Assembly (NCBI GenBank): GCA_025359045.1
Contig: JANYHN010000063.1
Coordinates: 30,625 to 94,624 of the forward strand
Direction: 5' to 3'
Length of the DNA stretch: 64,000 bases
Source of the DNA: Hyphomicrobiales bacterium
GTDB lineage: Bacteria; Pseudomonadota; Alphaproteobacteria; Rhizobiales; Aestuariivirgaceae
Shown here: positions 27,324 through 34,958 of the stretch, piece by piece
Layout of the letters: every line of letters starts with the position of its first letter
Position numbering within the stretch: position 1 is the first letter of the stretch
Position numbers and translations under genes: made by a program
The notes under the pieces: model-generated
Database searches by the model: none
Told to the model about the DNA's origin: nothing
Seen by the model: only the letters and a program-made list of their open reading frames with translations

Positions 27324-28439
27324 TTATTGAATTGTATCATCTTCAGCATAGTTGCCATTGGCAAACTTATACCAAACATACTTTGCATCTTTCACGTCGC
27401 CCTTCGCATCGAGTGCAAGATCGCCGAGAACGGTTTTCACAACATTGCCTGCGCGCAACCAGCCCATGATGGCTTTGCTGTCGCTGCCCTTAGTGGCAGT
27501 TGCAGCTGCAGCATACATTTGGATCGAAGCATATGTGTAAAGTGTGTAGCCTTCAGGATCATAACCAGCGACCTTGAACTTTGCTACGAGATCTTTCGCG
27601 GCTGGGTTTGTGCGTGGTTCTGGTGCGAAAGTGAAAATCATGCCAGAGGCAGCTTCGCCAGCGATGGTCCAGAATTCAACGTTGTTCATTGAATCGCCAG
27701 AAAGCATCTGAGCCTTAGAACCTTGTTCGCGCATTTGCTTCAAGATCAAAGCGCCTTCTGGGTGATAACCGCCCATATAGATCGCATCGATGCCAGCATC
27801 TTTCATCTTCGAAACGAGAGCTGAATAATCCTTTTCACCGGGATTGATTGACTCAGCCATTGTTTCTTTCAAACCAGCAGCGTTCATTGACATCTTAGTG
27901 GCATCAGCAAGGCCTTTGCCGTAGGCTGATTTGTCATCAATGATTGCAACTTTTTTGCCAGCAAAATGCTTGGCCAAGAAGTTACCAGCTACAAGACCTT
28001 GCGCATCGTCACGACCGCAAACACGACCCACGTTCCAGCCACCTTCATCGGTGTACTTTGGATTGGTTGAAGCTGGCGAGATTTGAACAATGCCATCTTC
28101 TTCGTAAACTTTTGAAGCTGGGATTGATGAGCCTGAGCAGAGATGGCCTGCAACAAACTTAACACCCTTTGAACCCATTTGTTGGGCAACAGCAACAGCC
28201 TGCTTTGGATCGCAAGCATCGTCACCGATTTCGAGAACCAGCTTTTCGCCGTTCACGCCGCCGGCAGCGTTGATGTCTGCAACGGCCATTTCAGCGCCGC
28301 GCTTATATTGTTCGCCAAGTGCAGCGAGCGAGCCAGTGATTGGGCCCACGGTTGCAATGGTGATATCAGCCAAAGCTGATGTTGCTGTCAAAGCGGCAGC
28401 AAAGCTGATCGCAATTCCAGACAAAAGAAGTTTCTTCAT
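27324..28439 (-). CDS. livJ: branched-chain amino-acid ABC transporter periplasmic binding protein
   Basis: This 371-residue protein starts with a standard signal peptide (MKKLLLSGIAISFAAALTATSALA) and a mature end of DITIATVGPITGSLAALGEQ. The Leu/Ile/Val-binding fold is shown by DINAAGGVNGEKLVLE, GHLCSGSSIPASKVYEE and the domain-crossing stretches YMGGYHPEGALILKQM and FTFAPEPR. It captures branched-chain or related amino acids in the periplasm for the LivHM channel. It is the last gene of livH-M-G-F-DUF6867-livJ before a terminator. A small GGGGT-GGAA-ACCCC hairpin (28481-28494) in its leader may affect its message. Confidence 0.93.
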   Translation of the reverse strand: MKKLLLSGIAISFAAALTATSALADITIATVGPITGSLAALGEQYKRGAEMAVADINAAGGVNGEKLVLEIGDDACDPKQAVAVAQQMGSKGVKFVAGHLCSGSSIPASKVYEEDGIVQISPASTNPKYTDEGGWNVGRVCGRDDAQGLVAGNFLAKHFAGKKVAIIDDKSAYGKGLADATKMSMNAAGLKETMAESINPGEKDYSALVSKMKDAGIDAIYMGGYHPEGALILKQMREQGSKAQMLSGDSMNNVEFWTIAGEAASGMIFTFAPEPRTNPAAKDLVAKFKVAGYDPEGYTLYTYASIQMYAAAATATKGSDSKAIMGWLRAGNVVKTVLGDLALDAKGDVKDAKYVWYKFANGNYAEDDTIQ

Positions 28440-28570
28440 GTAGTAGTCTCCCTATAAGTTTTGTGACCAAAAAGTCGATCGGGGTGGAAACCCCTTGGAA
28501 CGCAGCTTCGCTCAAAGAGGCCGGATTGGAAAGGAAAAAACGACATTCCTTTCAACAATTTTCAATAAAT

Positions 28571-28912
28571 TTATGTCTTGTCTCGCCAAGCGAATGGCCC
28601 ATTCTTCACGTAGAGCCAAGGATATTTTTCTGTCATCTGGTTAACACGGGTCATTTGGAAGCCAAGCAAAGACAGAACGATGATAACAGCGGTTTGAACG
28701 ACATAGTAATAGGCTGAACCGAGTGTTTCCTGAAACAGCGCAAAATGCAAAAAACGCAAACCAGCGCCAAAAATCATCATATAAACGACGAGCTGCCACA
28801 CAGGTTGCCATCCCAGTGCTGTGGCGCGTCCCGCCATGAACGCCGCACCGCCACCGCCAACAACAGTGAGGATCAAAAACACCAAAAAACTACTCTCAGC
28901 CAAAAGTGCCAT
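28571..28912 (-). CDS. DUF6867 family small membrane protein
   Basis: The 113-residue protein has three hydrophobic segments: SSFLVFLILTVVGGGGAAFMAG, VWQLVVYMMIFGAGLRFLHFAL and YYYVVQTAVIIVLSLLGF. It ends with a polar tail, EKYPWLYVKNGPFAWRDKT. It matches the DUF6867 family, which in Hyphomicrobiales lies next to livF. The function is not known; its steady place within liv operons suggests a link with the transporter. The ATG at 28912 has AAGGAGG 9 bases upstream, lying in the last codons of livF, and is preferred over 28930. Confidence 0.82.
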   Translation of the reverse strand: MALLAESSFLVFLILTVVGGGGAAFMAGRATALGWQPVWQLVVYMMIFGAGLRFLHFALFQETLGSAYYYVVQTAVIIVLSLLGFQMTRVNQMTEKYPWLYVKNGPFAWRDKT

Positions 28913-28913
28913 A

Positions 28914-29636
28914 TTAGTGGCCTCCTTCAAGATAGGCCGCGCGAACTTCGGGGCTTTTCAGTAATTCCGCGCCAGTGCCACTCATAGCAATTTTGCCGTT
29001 GACCATAACATAAGCTCGGTGCGCCAAGCGGAGTGCGTGAAATGCGTTCTGCTCGACAAGCAGAACAGTGAGGCCTTCTTCTTGATTCAGCTTTTTTATG
29101 GCTGCAAAAATTTGTTTAACGATAATGGGCGCCAAACCGAGAGATGGTTCATCCAGAAGCAAGAGGCGAGGGCGGGCCATTAAAGCCCGGCCAATGGCCA
29201 GCATTTGCTGCTCACCACCAGAAAGTGTCCCAGCCCTTTGATTGCGGCGTTCTTCCAAACGCGGGAACAGCGCGAACACTTTCACCAAGTCTTCATCAAA
29301 GTGCCGCAGCTTATCGACCGTTGCTCCCATTTGCAGATTTTCAAACACACTCATGCGTGGGAAAATGCGGCGACCTTCTGGTGATTGCGCAATGCCAAGA
29401 TGCACAATTTCATGGGTTGGCATTTGCGTAATGTCTTGGCCGTCAAGGACGATTGTTCCCGAGCGCGCGCGGGGCGTGCCGCAGATGGTCATCATCAGTG
29501 TAGATTTGCCAGCACCGTTTGCGCCGATGACTGTGGCGATTTCGCCTTTGTGAACTTCAAAGTCGATGCCTTTTAGAGCCTGAATTTTGCCGTAGAAGGT
29601 TTCGACACCTTTACCTCGAAGAAGGATTTCGCTCAT
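28914..29636 (-). CDS. livF: branched-chain amino-acid ABC transporter ATPase LivF
   Basis: One of two ATPases powering the Liv importer on the cytoplasmic face. The 240-residue protein has Walker A GANGAGKST, the Q-loop region, the signature LSGGEQQMLAIGRAL, Walker B LLLLDEPSLGLAP and the switch histidine in LLVEQNAFHALRLAHRAY. Length and order are normal for LivF. Its ATG overlaps the livG stop as ATGA, and it is followed after one base by DUF6867. Confidence 0.96.
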   Translation of the reverse strand: MSEILLRGKGVETFYGKIQALKGIDFEVHKGEIATVIGANGAGKSTLMMTICGTPRARSGTIVLDGQDITQMPTHEIVHLGIAQSPEGRRIFPRMSVFENLQMGATVDKLRHFDEDLVKVFALFPRLEERRNQRAGTLSGGEQQMLAIGRALMARPRLLLLDEPSLGLAPIIVKQIFAAIKKLNQEEGLTVLLVEQNAFHALRLAHRAYVMVNGKIAMSGTGAELLKSPEVRAAYLEGGH

Positions 29637-30619
29637 TTGCGACCTCCCTTTTTAGCGGCGGCCTTTTTAGCGGCAGCCTTTTTTGCAACAGGTTTCTTAG
29701 GGGCCGCGGAAATTTTTGGCATTGTGCGGGTTGAAACATCGGCATGCACCGTCAATCCCTCATTCACCAAATCAGCAACTTTCACATTGCCAATTGCAAC
29801 TTCATTCTCATCTTCCTCAACACCAAGATACGCGCGAATTACAGCGGGATCATTCTTGATTTCGTTGGGTGTTCCATCAGCAATTTTACGACCATAATCG
29901 AGGACCACAATATGATCCGAGATACCCATGACAACGCTCATGTCATGTTCGATCAATAGGATCGCCATGTTGTGATCATCACGAATTGAAAGCAGCAATT
30001 TGTTTAGCTCGTCAGACTCGCGCGGGTTTAAACCAGCGGCAGGCTCGTCCAAGCAAAGGAGACGCGGGTTGGTACACATGGCGCGGGCAATTTCAAGGCG
30101 GCGTTGCGCACCATAAGGCAAATCACCTGCCGCATCATCGGCACGTTCCGTGAGATTGACTTTATCAAGCCAGTATTTGCATTTTTCGATTGCTTCATTT
30201 TCAGCGCGTTTGAAATGACCTGAACCAAAAATGCCGCCAATAGTGAAACCAGAAGCGCGCATCAAAGTGTTGTGCTGCGCCACCATCAAGTTTTCGAGCA
30301 ATGTCATGCCTGAGAACAAGCGGATATTCTGGAAAGTTCGAGCGACTTTGGCTTTCTGCGTGATGATAAAATCATCCATCCGTTCGAGCAAAAATTCTTT
30401 GCCATCAGGATGGCGCAGCTTGATCATGCCTTCAGAGGGCTTATAAAAACCCGTGATGCAATTAAACACCGTGGTTTTCCCAGCTCCGTTTGGGCCGATT
30501 AAAGCCGTAATCTGTTTGCGGCCTGCATCGAATGACAAATCACCAATAGCAGTCAAACCACCAAAACGCATGGTGAGGTGCTGAACCTGAAGTTCAGGGT
30601 CTTTCGTCCATTGCATCAT
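29633..30619 (-). CDS. livG: branched-chain amino-acid ABC transporter ATPase LivG with Lys/Ala-rich tail
   Basis: The 328-residue ATPase has Walker A GPNGAGKTTVFN, the long LivG-type insertion after it, a signature varied to LPYGAQRRLEIARAM, Walker B LLCLDEPAAGLNPRES and the switch region LLIEHDMSVV. The usual domain ends near residue 255. After that come about 70 more residues, ending in a strongly basic repeat (KKPVAKKAAAKKAAAKKGG). This tail resembles histone-H1-type tails and the 34-residue peptide at 47607. It could bind nucleic acid, acidic lipid or polyphosphate; its role is unknown. The start overlaps the livM stop (TGATG). Confidence 0.94.
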   Translation of the reverse strand: MMQWTKDPELQVQHLTMRFGGLTAIGDLSFDAGRKQITALIGPNGAGKTTVFNCITGFYKPSEGMIKLRHPDGKEFLLERMDDFIITQKAKVARTFQNIRLFSGMTLLENLMVAQHNTLMRASGFTIGGIFGSGHFKRAENEAIEKCKYWLDKVNLTERADDAAGDLPYGAQRRLEIARAMCTNPRLLCLDEPAAGLNPRESDELNKLLLSIRDDHNMAILLIEHDMSVVMGISDHIVVLDYGRKIADGTPNEIKNDPAVIRAYLGVEEDENEVAIGNVKVADLVNEGLTVHADVSTRTMPKISAAPKKPVAKKAAAKKAAAKKGGRK

Positions 30620-32034
30620 CAGCCATGTCCCTCGGCAACGAGATCACCGGAGACGGATTTTTTCTCTTTCAAAAATACCGTCGGTTCGCGCTTGGTTACA
30701 AACCCGCGCGGACGGAAGCGCATCATCAACACCATGGCCAAACCTACAGCAAGCATGCGAAATTGAATTGGCTCAGTGCCAGATGGCAGCACCGCTTTCA
30801 TAAAATCCATTTCCCTGAAGAGTTCAAATGAACCCATGATAGCGATGGCTGAAAACACGATGCCAATTTGTGAACCCAAACCGCCGAGAACGACAATGGC
30901 CAAAATCAGAGCAGATTCAATATAAACAAACGACTCAGGCGATACGAAACCTTGCCGCGCTGCAAAGAAGCTGCCAGCAAAACCACCAAACATGGCACCA
31001 ATGGCAAATGCCGTGAGCTTTGTTGTTGTGGTGTTAATGCCGAGCGAACGACAAGCAATTTCATCTTCACGAAGCGCTTCCCACGCCCGGCCGATGGGCA
31101 GACGGCGGAGCCTCTTGGTGACAAAATAGGTGATCAATGCCAGTGTCAAAATCACATAATACAGAAAAATGTAAAAATGAATGCGGTTAAATTGAATTCC
31201 GAAGAAATCTGAGAAGCTGCCCGGCGCATCTTTGAATGGCAGACCAAAGAATGTGATCTTCGGAACTGAAATACCTTGCGGGCCATTAGTAAATGAAAAC
31301 CAGTTGACCAACACCAAGCGGATCATTTCACCGAAGGCCAGGGTCACAATCGCAAGATAATCGCCGCGCAATCTGAGAACAGGAAAACCCAAAACGACGC
31401 CCCAAGTGGCAGCCAGCAAGCCTGCAACTGGAAGCGTGATGTAGAATGCCCAAGGCAAAATGCCTGTGCCGAACCATTGTGGAAAATATACTGTTGAGAG
31501 CAGGGCATAAGCATAAGCACCCACCGCGTAGAACGCGACGTAGCCAAGATCGAGAAGGCCAGCGAGACCAACAACGACGTTTAATCCCCAACCAAGCATA
31601 ATATAAATCAGAATATAGACTGCCAAATCCATCACTCGCTTATCCCAGATGGGATGAAAGAATGTGAAAACCGGAAAGCACAGTGCGAATATCAAAAGCC
31701 CAGGTGCAATATATTTGGCTATGGTTTCAGAAACCGAAACGGTTTTCAGGGCCGAAGCGGCAGTGGATTTTGAAGCAGCCGATGGCGCTTTGTGCCAAAC
31801 AAAAAGATGAAGAAACAGCCGCACTCCCACAACGATTCCAGTGAGCGCAAACGCCATTCCAAAGCGATAAACAATCGATATAACGCCTTGGCCAATGACC
31901 GTCTTCATCGCCACAATTGGGATCAAGATGAGAAGCGTAATCACAGCCGTACTGATCAGATCCTTGGCCAAGGCTGAACTCGTGAGAGCCTTGCCGTCAT
32001 CTGAAGTCGAATTATTTTTAGGTGCAACTGACAT
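30619..32034 (-). CDS. livM: branched-chain amino-acid ABC transporter permease LivM
   Basis: One of two channel subunits of the Liv importer. The 471-residue product is long for LivM because of an N-terminal extension of about 120 residues with two or three hydrophobic helices (STAVITLLILIPIVAM and MAFALTGIVVGVRLFLHLFV). The core carries the LivM blocks VVGLAGLLDLGYVAFYAVGAY, GDYLAIVTLAFGEMIRLV and the EAA-like loop WEALREDEIACRSLGINT that contacts the ATPases. The C-terminal tail is charged. It starts two bases after the livH stop. Confidence 0.95.
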   Translation of the reverse strand: MSVAPKNNSTSDDGKALTSSALAKDLISTAVITLLILIPIVAMKTVIGQGVISIVYRFGMAFALTGIVVGVRLFLHLFVWHKAPSAASKSTAASALKTVSVSETIAKYIAPGLLIFALCFPVFTFFHPIWDKRVMDLAVYILIYIMLGWGLNVVVGLAGLLDLGYVAFYAVGAYAYALLSTVYFPQWFGTGILPWAFYITLPVAGLLAATWGVVLGFPVLRLRGDYLAIVTLAFGEMIRLVLVNWFSFTNGPQGISVPKITFFGLPFKDAPGSFSDFFGIQFNRIHFYIFLYYVILTLALITYFVTKRLRRLPIGRAWEALREDEIACRSLGINTTTTKLTAFAIGAMFGGFAGSFFAARQGFVSPESFVYIESALILAIVVLGGLGSQIGIVFSAIAIMGSFELFREMDFMKAVLPSGTEPIQFRMLAVGLAMVLMMRFRPRGFVTKREPTVFLKEKKSVSGDLVAEGHG

Positions 32035-32036
32035 GG

Positions 32037-32975
32037 TTAGATCTTTTCCACTTCAGGTTTGCCAAGCAGGCCTTGCGGCATGAATATCAGCACCATCACC
32101 AAAACTGTAAATGCAGCTACATCTTTATATTCGACTGAGAAATAAGCCGACCACATCACTTCGATCATGCCAATCACTAAGCCACCCAGCATAGCACCAG
32201 GAATTGATCCAATGCCGCCGAGCACGGCAGCTGTGAATGCTTTGATGCCAGCCAAAAAGCCAATGAAGAAATCGGTTACGTTGTAATAAAGAAGGAACAT
32301 CAAACCAGCAAAAGCCGCCAAACAGGCGCCCAAGATAAATGTAATTGAAATTGTCCGGTCAACATTGATACCCAGAAGCGAAGCCATTTTGGTATCTTGC
32401 TCGCAAGCACGTTGGGCGCGGCCGAGCGCAGTACGTTGAATGAGCATTGTGAAAACCGTCATTAATATCAAAGTCGAAACAATGATCATAATTTGCATAT
32501 TTGAAATCTTCACTGTGAATTCACCACCCTCTGCCACAGTACGGTGCATCAATTCATAGCCACCACTGATGAGCGGTTGCATGGGCTTAGGGCGGCCTTC
32601 CTGCGCAATTCTGACGAATTCCTGAAGCACAATGGACATGCCGATGGCCGATATGAGTGGGGCCAAACGAAACGAGCCGCGCAAAGGCCGATAAGCCACG
32701 CGCTCAATCGTCCAATTGTAGACTGAAGCAATCAGCATGGCGATAACCACAACCAGCGCCAAAGCAAAAATGATCATGAATGCTCCGCTGCCGCCGGTCA
32801 CGCCGAGCGCAAGCAAAACAATGAAAGACACCATTGAGCCAACCATAAACACATCGCCATGGGCGAAGTTAATCATGCCAATAATGCCGTAAACCATCGT
32901 GTAACCGATGGCGATAAGCCCGTAGATTGAACCGAGCGTAAGCCCGTTAATCAGCTGCTGGAGAAAATACTCCAA
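32037..32975 (-). CDS. livH: branched-chain amino-acid ABC transporter permease LivH
   Basis: The 312-residue permease has the LivH opening LQQLINGLTLGSIYGLIAIG and the MVYGIIGMINFAHGDVFMVG block. The EAA-like loop is RACEQDTKMASLLGINVDR and the end carries VLGGIGSIPGAMLGGLVIG. It makes the channel with LivM. The start codon is TTG at 32975 with a GGGGGG ribosome site about 5 bases before; no better ATG is in frame. It is the first gene of the liv operon and is divergent from padR. The shared 203-base region has a perfect 15-bp dyad. Confidence 0.95.
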   Translation of the reverse strand: MEYFLQQLINGLTLGSIYGLIAIGYTMVYGIIGMINFAHGDVFMVGSMVSFIVLLALGVTGGSGAFMIIFALALVVVIAMLIASVYNWTIERVAYRPLRGSFRLAPLISAIGMSIVLQEFVRIAQEGRPKPMQPLISGGYELMHRTVAEGGEFTVKISNMQIMIIVSTLILMTVFTMLIQRTALGRAQRACEQDTKMASLLGINVDRTISITFILGACLAAFAGLMFLLYYNVTDFFIGFLAGIKAFTAAVLGGIGSIPGAMLGGLVIGMIEVMWSAYFSVEYKDVAAFTVLVMVLIFMPQGLLGKPEVEKI

Positions 32976-33107
32976 GTCGCCCCCCTAATGTTTGACGCGT
33001 TACTTCCAAAATCTCAGCTCTAATGGCCAAGCTTGGAAACTGCTTTAAACAAGCAAAACAATAAATACAAGTGTGACAATGCCATGTGTTAACGACTTAT
33101 CGCACCG

Positions 33108-33122
33108 CAACATTGAATGTTG
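33108..33122. promoter_or_regulatory. perfect dyad CAACATT-G-AATGTTG between livH and padR
   Basis: The bases CAACATT, G, AATGTTG form a perfect 7-1-7 palindrome. It overlaps the first bases of a TTGACA (33120-33125) that could be the -35 element of the padR promoter, and lies about 130 bases before livH. It is a good candidate operator for one or both divergent genes; the binding protein is unknown. Confidence 0.45.
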
Positions 33123-33140
33123 ACAAATCATAATTCGAGC

Positions 33141-33185
33141 TATATCAGTTGAGCATATATCAATTTGGCATATAGCAAATGAACA
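33141..33185 (+). repeat. three tandem 15-bp repeats running into the padR start codon
   Basis: Three adjoining units read TATATCAGTTGAGCA, TATATCAATTTGGCA and TATAGCAAATGAACA. Units 1 and 2 agree at 12 of 15 positions, units 1 and 3 at 11. The padR ATG (33179-33181) lies inside unit 3. Each unit starts with a TATA element that could be a -10 box, and no ribosome site is visible. The array is a probable autoregulatory site for PadR, and the message may be leaderless. Confidence 0.6.
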
Positions 33186-33712
33186 TAAGAACACTTTGCC
33201 TAGGGATTCTCTCGTTTCAGGAAGCATCCGGTTACGAGATTAAGAAAGAAATTGAGGAAGGCATGTTTAGCCACTTCATCGACGCAAGTTATGGTTCGAT
33301 TTACCCGGCTCTAAGCCAACTCAATGCTGAAGGCTTGGTAACCGTGCGCGCAGAAGAACAAACTGGCAGACCTGATAAGAAAGTTTATTCAGTGACAGAT
33401 GCAGGCCGCGCGGCGTTGGCCAAGGGACTTTTAGTGATCCCTGCGCGTGACAAGTATAAGTCAGAGTTTTTATTTGAAATGCTGTTCAAAAATATGTTGC
33501 CAGATGCCCATATCAGGCTTGCAATCGAAAAGCAGCTTCATGATCTACGAGAGGATCTGAGCCGTATGGCTGAATGTCGGGCTGAAGGGCAAACCAATGA
33601 AGGTTCCGAATTCATTATGGGGTACGGCGAAGCGGTTTTGACTGCTGGCGCGAAGTATCTCGAAGCAAAAATTGCGGAATTGCAGCCAAATATAAAATTG
33701 GCGGCTGAATGA
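33179..33712 (+). CDS. PadR-family transcriptional regulator
   Basis: The 177-residue protein has the PadR winged helix at the start (LCLGILSFQEASGYEIKKEIE, then SYGSIYPALSQLNAEGLV and a GRPDKKVYSVTDAGRAAL wing), followed by a helical Vir-type dimer domain (residues about 95-165). PadR proteins repress efflux or stress genes and release DNA on binding small hydrophobic compounds. It lies directly ahead of an HlyD-RND pump pair, so control of that pump is likely. The start codon sits in a run of 15-bp repeats with no ribosome site. It is also divergent from the liv operon. Confidence 0.9.
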   Translation: MNIRTLCLGILSFQEASGYEIKKEIEEGMFSHFIDASYGSIYPALSQLNAEGLVTVRAEEQTGRPDKKVYSVTDAGRAALAKGLLVIPARDKYKSEFLFEMLFKNMLPDAHIRLAIEKQLHDLREDLSRMAECRAEGQTNEGSEFIMGYGEAVLTAGAKYLEAKIAELQPNIKLAAE

Positions 33713-33755
33713 TATGAAAATAAAAATACCAGATGAAACAGGGAAGACAGGCAAC

Positions 33756-34946
33756 ATGAAGAACTTCATTTCAGCGTTATTTTTGGCAACCGCTTTATCC
33801 TCAACCGCGATGACTGCAACCGTTCGTGCCGATGATGCCGCTGTAGCGCCTGCAAAAACCGATGCTGGAAATCCCGTCGTGACTGTGTTCCTCGCGCAGA
33901 AAAAGCCAATCGCTGCGAATTTGATTGTAACTGGAAGTTTCGCCGCAGGAGAATTGGTGCTGGTCACGCCACAAGTTGAGGGCTTAGCTATTACCGATAT
34001 ACTGGCGGAAGAGGGCGATACGGTTAAAAAGGATCAAGTCTTAGCAAGACTGTCATCATCGTCGATAGACATTAAGATCCTGCAAACCCAAGCCAACATT
34101 GCTAAGAATGACACTTCAGTTAAGCAATCTATGAACCAGATCGAACAAGCAAAGATCAACAATGATCGTGCACAGTCTGATTTAAATCGCACAAAAAAGC
34201 TTCGTTCAACTGGTGTGGCAACAGTAGAACAATTTGATCAAAGACAAGCGGCTGCCGATTTGACCAGCATGCAATCTCAAGCCGCAGAGCTTGCGCTTGA
34301 AAGTTCCAAGGCAGATCGCTTGGGCCTCGATGCGCAAATGCAAGATTTGCAACTGCAAAAAAGCCGCACTGAAATTAAAGCACCGATAGATGGTTTTGTA
34401 AGCCGCAGAACGGCGCAAATTGGTGGCATTGCTTCAGCCGCAAAGGATGCGATGTTTAACATTGTTGCAAACAGCACGATGAAGCTTTTGGCCGAAGTGG
34501 CCGAGTCAGATCTACCCAAAGTCCAGATTGGACAGAAGGCCACGATTGTTGTGAACGGAATGGCCAAACCCATTCAAGGTGTGGTGAAATTGATTTCGCC
34601 CGAAGTTAATGAGACCACGCGCATTGGCATTGCCCATATTCGCGTTGAGGAGGGAACCAAAATTCCTCTCGGCAGTTTTGGTCGCGCAACAATTGCACTT
34701 GCCGCTTCTGATGGCGTTGTGCTGCCGCTCACTGCAGTGACATTTGGTGAAGATGGCCCAACAGTGCAGATTGTCGAAAACAGTAAGGTCAGTGTTCGTA
34801 AAGTGATCACTGGTCTGGTCAGCACATCTGAAATCGAAATTACCGATGGTTTGAAAGAAGGCGAATCTGTTGTTGCACGCGCGGGCACTTTTGTGCGCGA
34901 TGGTGACACGGTGACGGCCGTAAAACTTTCAGACGCAGCGCAATAA
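33756..34946 (+). CDS. RND efflux periplasmic adaptor (membrane fusion protein)
   Basis: The 396-residue adaptor starts with a signal peptide (MKNFISALFLATALSSTAMTATVRA). It shows the split lipoyl domain (VTPQVEGLAITDILAEEGDTVKKDQVLARL and IKAPIDGFVSRRTAQIG) around a coiled-coil hairpin of about 110 residues, then beta-barrel and membrane-proximal domains. It links the inner-membrane RND pump to an outer-membrane channel. ATG at 33756 is preferred for the signal peptide; an ATG at 33714, one base after the padR stop, would add 14 residues. The pump gene follows after 12 bases. Confidence 0.9.
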   Translation: MKNFISALFLATALSSTAMTATVRADDAAVAPAKTDAGNPVVTVFLAQKKPIAANLIVTGSFAAGELVLVTPQVEGLAITDILAEEGDTVKKDQVLARLSSSSIDIKILQTQANIAKNDTSVKQSMNQIEQAKINNDRAQSDLNRTKKLRSTGVATVEQFDQRQAAADLTSMQSQAAELALESSKADRLGLDAQMQDLQLQKSRTEIKAPIDGFVSRRTAQIGGIASAAKDAMFNIVANSTMKLLAEVAESDLPKVQIGQKATIVVNGMAKPIQGVVKLISPEVNETTRIGIAHIRVEEGTKIPLGSFGRATIALAASDGVVLPLTAVTFGEDGPTVQIVENSKVSVRKVITGLVSTSEIEITDGLKEGESVVARAGTFVRDGDTVTAVKLSDAAQ

Positions 34947-34958
34947 GGATCGCAAATT

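Noticed and set aside
28481..28494. Small GGGGT/ACCCC hairpin before livJ as a riboswitch
   Set aside because: It is only a 5-bp stem with a tetraloop; nothing around it resembles a known sensor RNA, so it is mentioned only as a leader hairpin.
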